9,072 bases of DNA, from NCBI RefSeq assembly GCF_000972705.2, contig NZ_LATL02000306.1, forward strand, positions 1 through 9,072, given 5' to 3'. The stretch's first letter is position 1. Every line of letters starts with the position of its first letter. The position numbers and the translations under genes were made by a program. Shown one piece after another: positions 7,471 through 9,072 of this stretch. Under the pieces are notes generated by a model. That model worked only from the letters and a program-made list of their open reading frames with translations, made no database searches and was not told the DNA's origin. The stretch is from Limnoraphis robusta CS-951 (lineage in GTDB: Bacteria > Cyanobacteriota > Cyanobacteriia > Cyanobacteriales > Microcoleaceae).

Positions 7471-7610
7471 ACTCTCACCGTCACAGCGTAGCTTGACGGG
7501 AGATTCTTAAACTCGCATTTAAGAATTCCTGCTTCACCGATTCTTGACTAGGCAAAGCCCCCGTCAGACCATCTCCGCAGGCATTTTCTGATACGCTATG
7601 CCCTAGCGCA
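7464..7610 (-). ncRNA. Predicted omega-RNA (reRNA) overlapping the tnpB 3' end
   Basis: In described TnpB systems the guide RNA is the RNA of the tnpB 3' end plus right end, with the guide coming from DNA just past the tip. Here three hairpins line up. CGCTA-GGGCA-TAGCG (7608-7594) lies inside the coding region. ATTCTTAAA/TTTAAGAAT (7526-7503) has a 6-nt loop. The right-end hairpin is 7502-7474. The second element has equivalents in the same order and nearly the same spacing. The guide would start at 7463 and read TAAACCCGATGTCTAA, which covers the native start of the glycosidase-like gene. The 5' end of the RNA is a guess. Confidence 0.6.
7474..7502 (-). repeat. IS right-end hairpin with bulged T
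   Basis: The minus-strand stem is CTC-CCGTCA against TGACGG-T-GAG, with a 10-nt loop (7493-7484) and one unpaired T (7477). The tnpB stop codon TGA (7483-7481) forms the start of the 3' arm, so the coding sequence runs into the hairpin. Confidence 0.8.
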
Positions 7611-8728
7611 TTTTCTATACCACGATTTCTAATTACTTGTGCCGCCGCTACATCACGATGGGTTGTATATCCACACTCAGGACAATTATGTTCTCTGACA
7701 TCAAGAGTTTTTTTGCCCGTGTGGAACCCACAATTAGGACATATTTGTGATGTGTAATTTTTGTCAACTTCAGCCACAAAAACATCTCGTTTCCAGGCTA
7801 CCCATTTTAGGATGGTTACAAATTGTCCAAAAGCAGCATCAAGACAATGTTTAGAGAGCATACCTCGTCCCCATGACCTAAAGTCAATATCCTCAACAAA
7901 TATGGATTGTGCATGGTCACAAAGATGATGAGCTAACTTAAAATGCCACTCTTTGCGAGTATCAGAAATTCGCTGATGCAATCTTGCTATTTTTTGATTT
8001 AACTTGTGACGATTATTAGATCCCTTCTTCTTATTTCTTAATCTACGTTGTAGCAATTTCAGCTTACGGTGTAGTTGATTTAAGAATCTGGGTCTTTCTA
8101 CAAGTTCCCCGTCACTGGTAGCTAGAAACTTATCCAAGCCTAAATCAACTCCTAACGGATGTCCGTGAAACGGAACATCTGGAATATTGACATCTAACTG
8201 CATTGAAAGCAGGACAAAATAACCCGATGCTTTTCTAACAATTCTGGCTTGTTTAATATCAAAACCATTGGGAATATCTCTTGACTTCCTAAACTTAACC
8301 CATCCTAATTGTGGTAATTTTATTTGATTACCTTTAAGACAACCTTTCAGTATTTGAGGATACACATAAGAGCGCATCGTGTATTTATTTTTGAAGCGTG
8401 GAAACCCCAACTTTTTAGACTGCATATCAGCAAAAGCTCTGTCTAAGGTTCTTAGTACCTGTTGTAAAACTTGAGCATTTACTGATTTAAGTATGTCGTT
8501 AGTTTTCTTGGCTTCTGTTAGTGCTTTGGCTTGATTGTGATAATTAGGATAAGGGGTATCAGGATTTATAATGTATTCCTGAATTAATGAACAGGCATTA
8601 ACAGGGGATTTCCTAGAGTTTAACCAATCCTTACGCTCCCTTAAAGCATAATTCCAGACAGAGCGACAAACACTTAAGCTATGTTCAATGACCTTGGTTT
8701 GTCCACTGTCTGGTATTAGCTTGTATTC
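7481..8728 (-). CDS. tnpB: TnpB RNA-guided endonuclease, start codon lost (5' end replaced by second IS)
   Basis: TnpB is the RuvC-fold, omega-RNA-guided DNA nuclease ancestral to Cas12. Counting from the internal Met at 8425, the RuvC residues are D94 (LGVDLGLDKF), E178 (IFVEDIDF) and D258 (THRDVAAAQ), and the zinc ribbon is C229/C232 (CPNCG) with C248/C251 (CPECG). All are present. Upstream of 8425 the same frame continues for about 100 residues of TnpB-like sequence (EYKLIPDSGQTKVIEHSL, then CRSVWNYALRERKDWLN) to 8726, about 415 residues in all, the usual length. It lacks ATG, GTG or TTG there and meets a TAG at 8749-8747 inside the adjoining element. Only a few N-terminal residues appear lost. 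Translation might start at 8425, giving a 314-residue protein without the N-terminal region, or at rare ATA/ATT codons. It is probably inactive unless expressed in another way. It overlaps its own omega-RNA at the 3' end. Confidence 0.88.
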   Translation of the reverse strand, partial: EYKLIPDSGQTKVIEHSLSVCRSVWNYALRERKDWLNSRKSPVNACSLIQEYIINPDTPYPNYHNQAKALTEAKKTNDILKSVNAQVLQQVLRTLDRAFADMQSKKLGFPRFKNKYTMRSYVYPQILKGCLKGNQIKLPQLGWVKFRKSRDIPNGFDIKQARIVRKASGYFVLLSMQLDVNIPDVPFHGHPLGVDLGLDKFLATSDGELVERPRFLNQLHRKLKLLQRRLRNKKKGSNNRHKLNQKIARLHQRISDTRKEWHFKLAHHLCDHAQSIFVEDIDFRSWGRGMLSKHCLDAAFGQFVTILKWVAWKRDVFVAEVDKNYTSQICPNCGFHTGKKTLDVREHNCPECGYTTHRDVAAAQVIRNRGIENALGHSVSENACGDGLTGALPSQESVKQEFLNASLRISRQATL

Positions 8729-9050
8729 TTGACATACTCCCCATTTCTAAAGAAAGGGGATTCTCCAAGCCTCACGGCTTTGGATTACTGATTCATTGAC
8801 AACCCTTACAGCAAGCTAGTTTCCTAACCTACTCCAGAGGGGTGAGTCTCCCCAGTCGTTCATCCCATTTCAGAGATAGTTTCGGTATGCCCTACCGTAC
8901 TTGAGAAAAAAATGCTTTGTTCTCTGTACTTGGTGCTTTAAGGTTTTATATGGCCAAAGCATTTCTTGCAAGAACCCCATACCTTAAGTTTTCAAGGTTA
9001 ATTGCATCGATTAGATGCTGGGTTTTTCAACTGGTTGAATACCCTGCCAG
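8729..9050 (-). ncRNA. Candidate solo omega-RNA-like structured RNA
   Basis: About 320 nt that fold into successive hairpins, in plus coordinates: 9020-9044 (GGGT, TTCAA with CTGG loop), 9004-9018, 8938-8987 (outer stem with the 12-bp palindrome 8963-8974 inside), 8897-8929, 8883-8897 (CGGTA-GGGCA-TACCG on the minus strand), 8839-8853, 8765-8783 and 8739-8759. A further 10-bp pairing, 8910-8919 with 8955-8964, would compete with or knot the middle stems. The last part matches the layout of the predicted omega-RNA at the tnpB 3' end, including the identical GGGCA loop. The guide following the tip at 8728 would begin GAATACAAGCTAATAC, inside tnpB. No known RNA family is asserted beyond this comparison. 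Confidence 0.5.
8739..8759 (-). repeat. Right-end hairpin of the second IS, bulged T
   Basis: CCCC (8759-8756) pairs with GGGG (8742-8739), and inner TTTC/GAAA closes a 4-nt loop. The unpaired T at 8743 sits between the two stem halves as in the first element. The tip TCAA follows 7 nt later. Confidence 0.8.
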
Positions 9051-9057
9051 TAGAGTT

Positions 9058-9066
9058 ATTATAGCA
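9058..9066 (-). promoter_or_regulatory. Perfect extended -10 promoter element
   Basis: TGCTATAAT (9066-9058 on the minus strand) matches TGnTATAAT exactly and would start RNA near 9050, at the head of the hairpin chain. A -35 would lie past the right edge of the window and cannot be checked. Extended -10 promoters can work without one. Confidence 0.5.
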
Positions 9067-9072
9067 TTAGAA

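Larger units (their letters stand above)
7464..8728 (-). mobile_element. IS200/IS605-superfamily element, tnpB-only (IS1341 group), right-end part
   Basis: The right tip is set at 7464 because its last ten minus-strand bases, AGTATGTCAA, are shared exactly with the second copy (tip 8729), and the sequences diverge on the next base. TCAA is also the right-end cleavage tetranucleotide known from IS608. The subterminal hairpin CTC-CCGTCA/TGACGG-(T)-GAG (7474-7502) has an extrahelical T, a feature IS608 TnpA recognises. No tnpA (HUH transposase) is present in the window. The left end is not seen, because the second element interrupts the start of tnpB at 8728/8729. No target duplication is expected for this single-strand mechanism. 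Confidence 0.8.
8729..9072 (-). mobile_element. Second IS200/IS605-type element, right end with ORF-less interior, runs off the window
   Basis: The tip at 8729 carries the same AGTATGTCAA end as the first element and a hairpin CCCC-TTTC/GAAA-(T)-GGGG (8759-8739) with the same unpaired T. It lies directly against the tnpB reading frame, consistent with insertion into the start of that tnpB. None of the minus-strand frames shows TnpB motifs (no CPxCG, no RuvC Asp block). This part is therefore either a non-autonomous element or a decayed one. The left end is not visible and may lie beyond 9072. Confidence 0.65.

Noticed and set aside
8700..8745. tnpB start at the ATG of GTATGTCAAG (minus strand)
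   Set aside because: That ATG is the conserved IS tip and lies in a different frame from tnpB; it reaches a TGA after 16 codons.
8790..9072. C-terminal coding remnant of another tnpB on the minus strand
   Set aside because: All three minus-strand frames contain stops, and none shows the zinc-ribbon cysteines or a RuvC aspartate block. Hairpin content explains the sequence better.
8729..9072. Group II intron or HEARO (IscB-type) RNA
   Set aside because: No intron domain V-like hairpin is seen, and IscB guides lie at the 5' end of their RNA upstream of iscB. The AGTATGTCAA tip and bulged-T hairpin fit a TnpB-type right end.

Overview
The window looks like cyanobacterial chromosome, most likely from a filamentous Oscillatoriales-type species. 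This rests on four perfect HIP1 octamers (GCGATCGC at 360, 3668, 4590 and 6969), a sulfolipid synthase of cyanobacterial type, a tandem-GAF adenylate cyclase of the Anabaena CyaB1/CyaB2 layout, intergenic period-7 repeats, and an IS200/IS605-type tnpB element. The species cannot be named from this sequence alone. All five protein genes lie on the minus strand, so the window reads right to left in transcription order.

The right third (about 7464-9072) is mobile DNA and contains no HIP1 site. A tnpB of the IS1341 group (tnpB without tnpA) ends inside its own right-end hairpin, and the element tip is at 7464. Its reading frame runs open upstream to 8746 but has no ATG or GTG before an internal Met at 8425. 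The reason is that the right end of a second related element (tip at 8729) sits exactly where the tnpB start should be. That second element, 8729 to the window edge, has no recognisable ORF. It is a chain of about eight hairpins downstream of a perfect extended -10 (TGCTATAAT), and it shares end architecture and a covarying hairpin with the 3' end of tnpB. I read it as an omega-RNA (reRNA) region without its nuclease.

The first element has inserted 8 bp upstream of what was probably the native ATG (7455) of a secreted GHL10-type glycosidase-like gene (5821-7470). The last seven bases of the element (ATGTCAA) now supply an in-frame ATG. Downstream of that gene is a 377-bp spacer with an A9/T9 hairpin. 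Next comes a prohibitin/stomatin-family membrane protein (4583-5443, TTG start with a strong Shine-Dalgarno), then a probable terminator and a spacer with GGGAACA repeats, then sqdX (3107-4240, the last step of sulfoquinovosyl diacylglycerol synthesis). After another repeat-bearing spacer comes a cyaB-type adenylate cyclase (295-2844).

The left edge (1-254) holds nearly three tandem copies of an 87-bp unit. Each copy forms a GC-rich hairpin, and its 16-bp loop core differs in the middle copy. The four host genes are separated by 262-377 bp, so they are probably separate transcription units and not one operon. I see no functional link between them.
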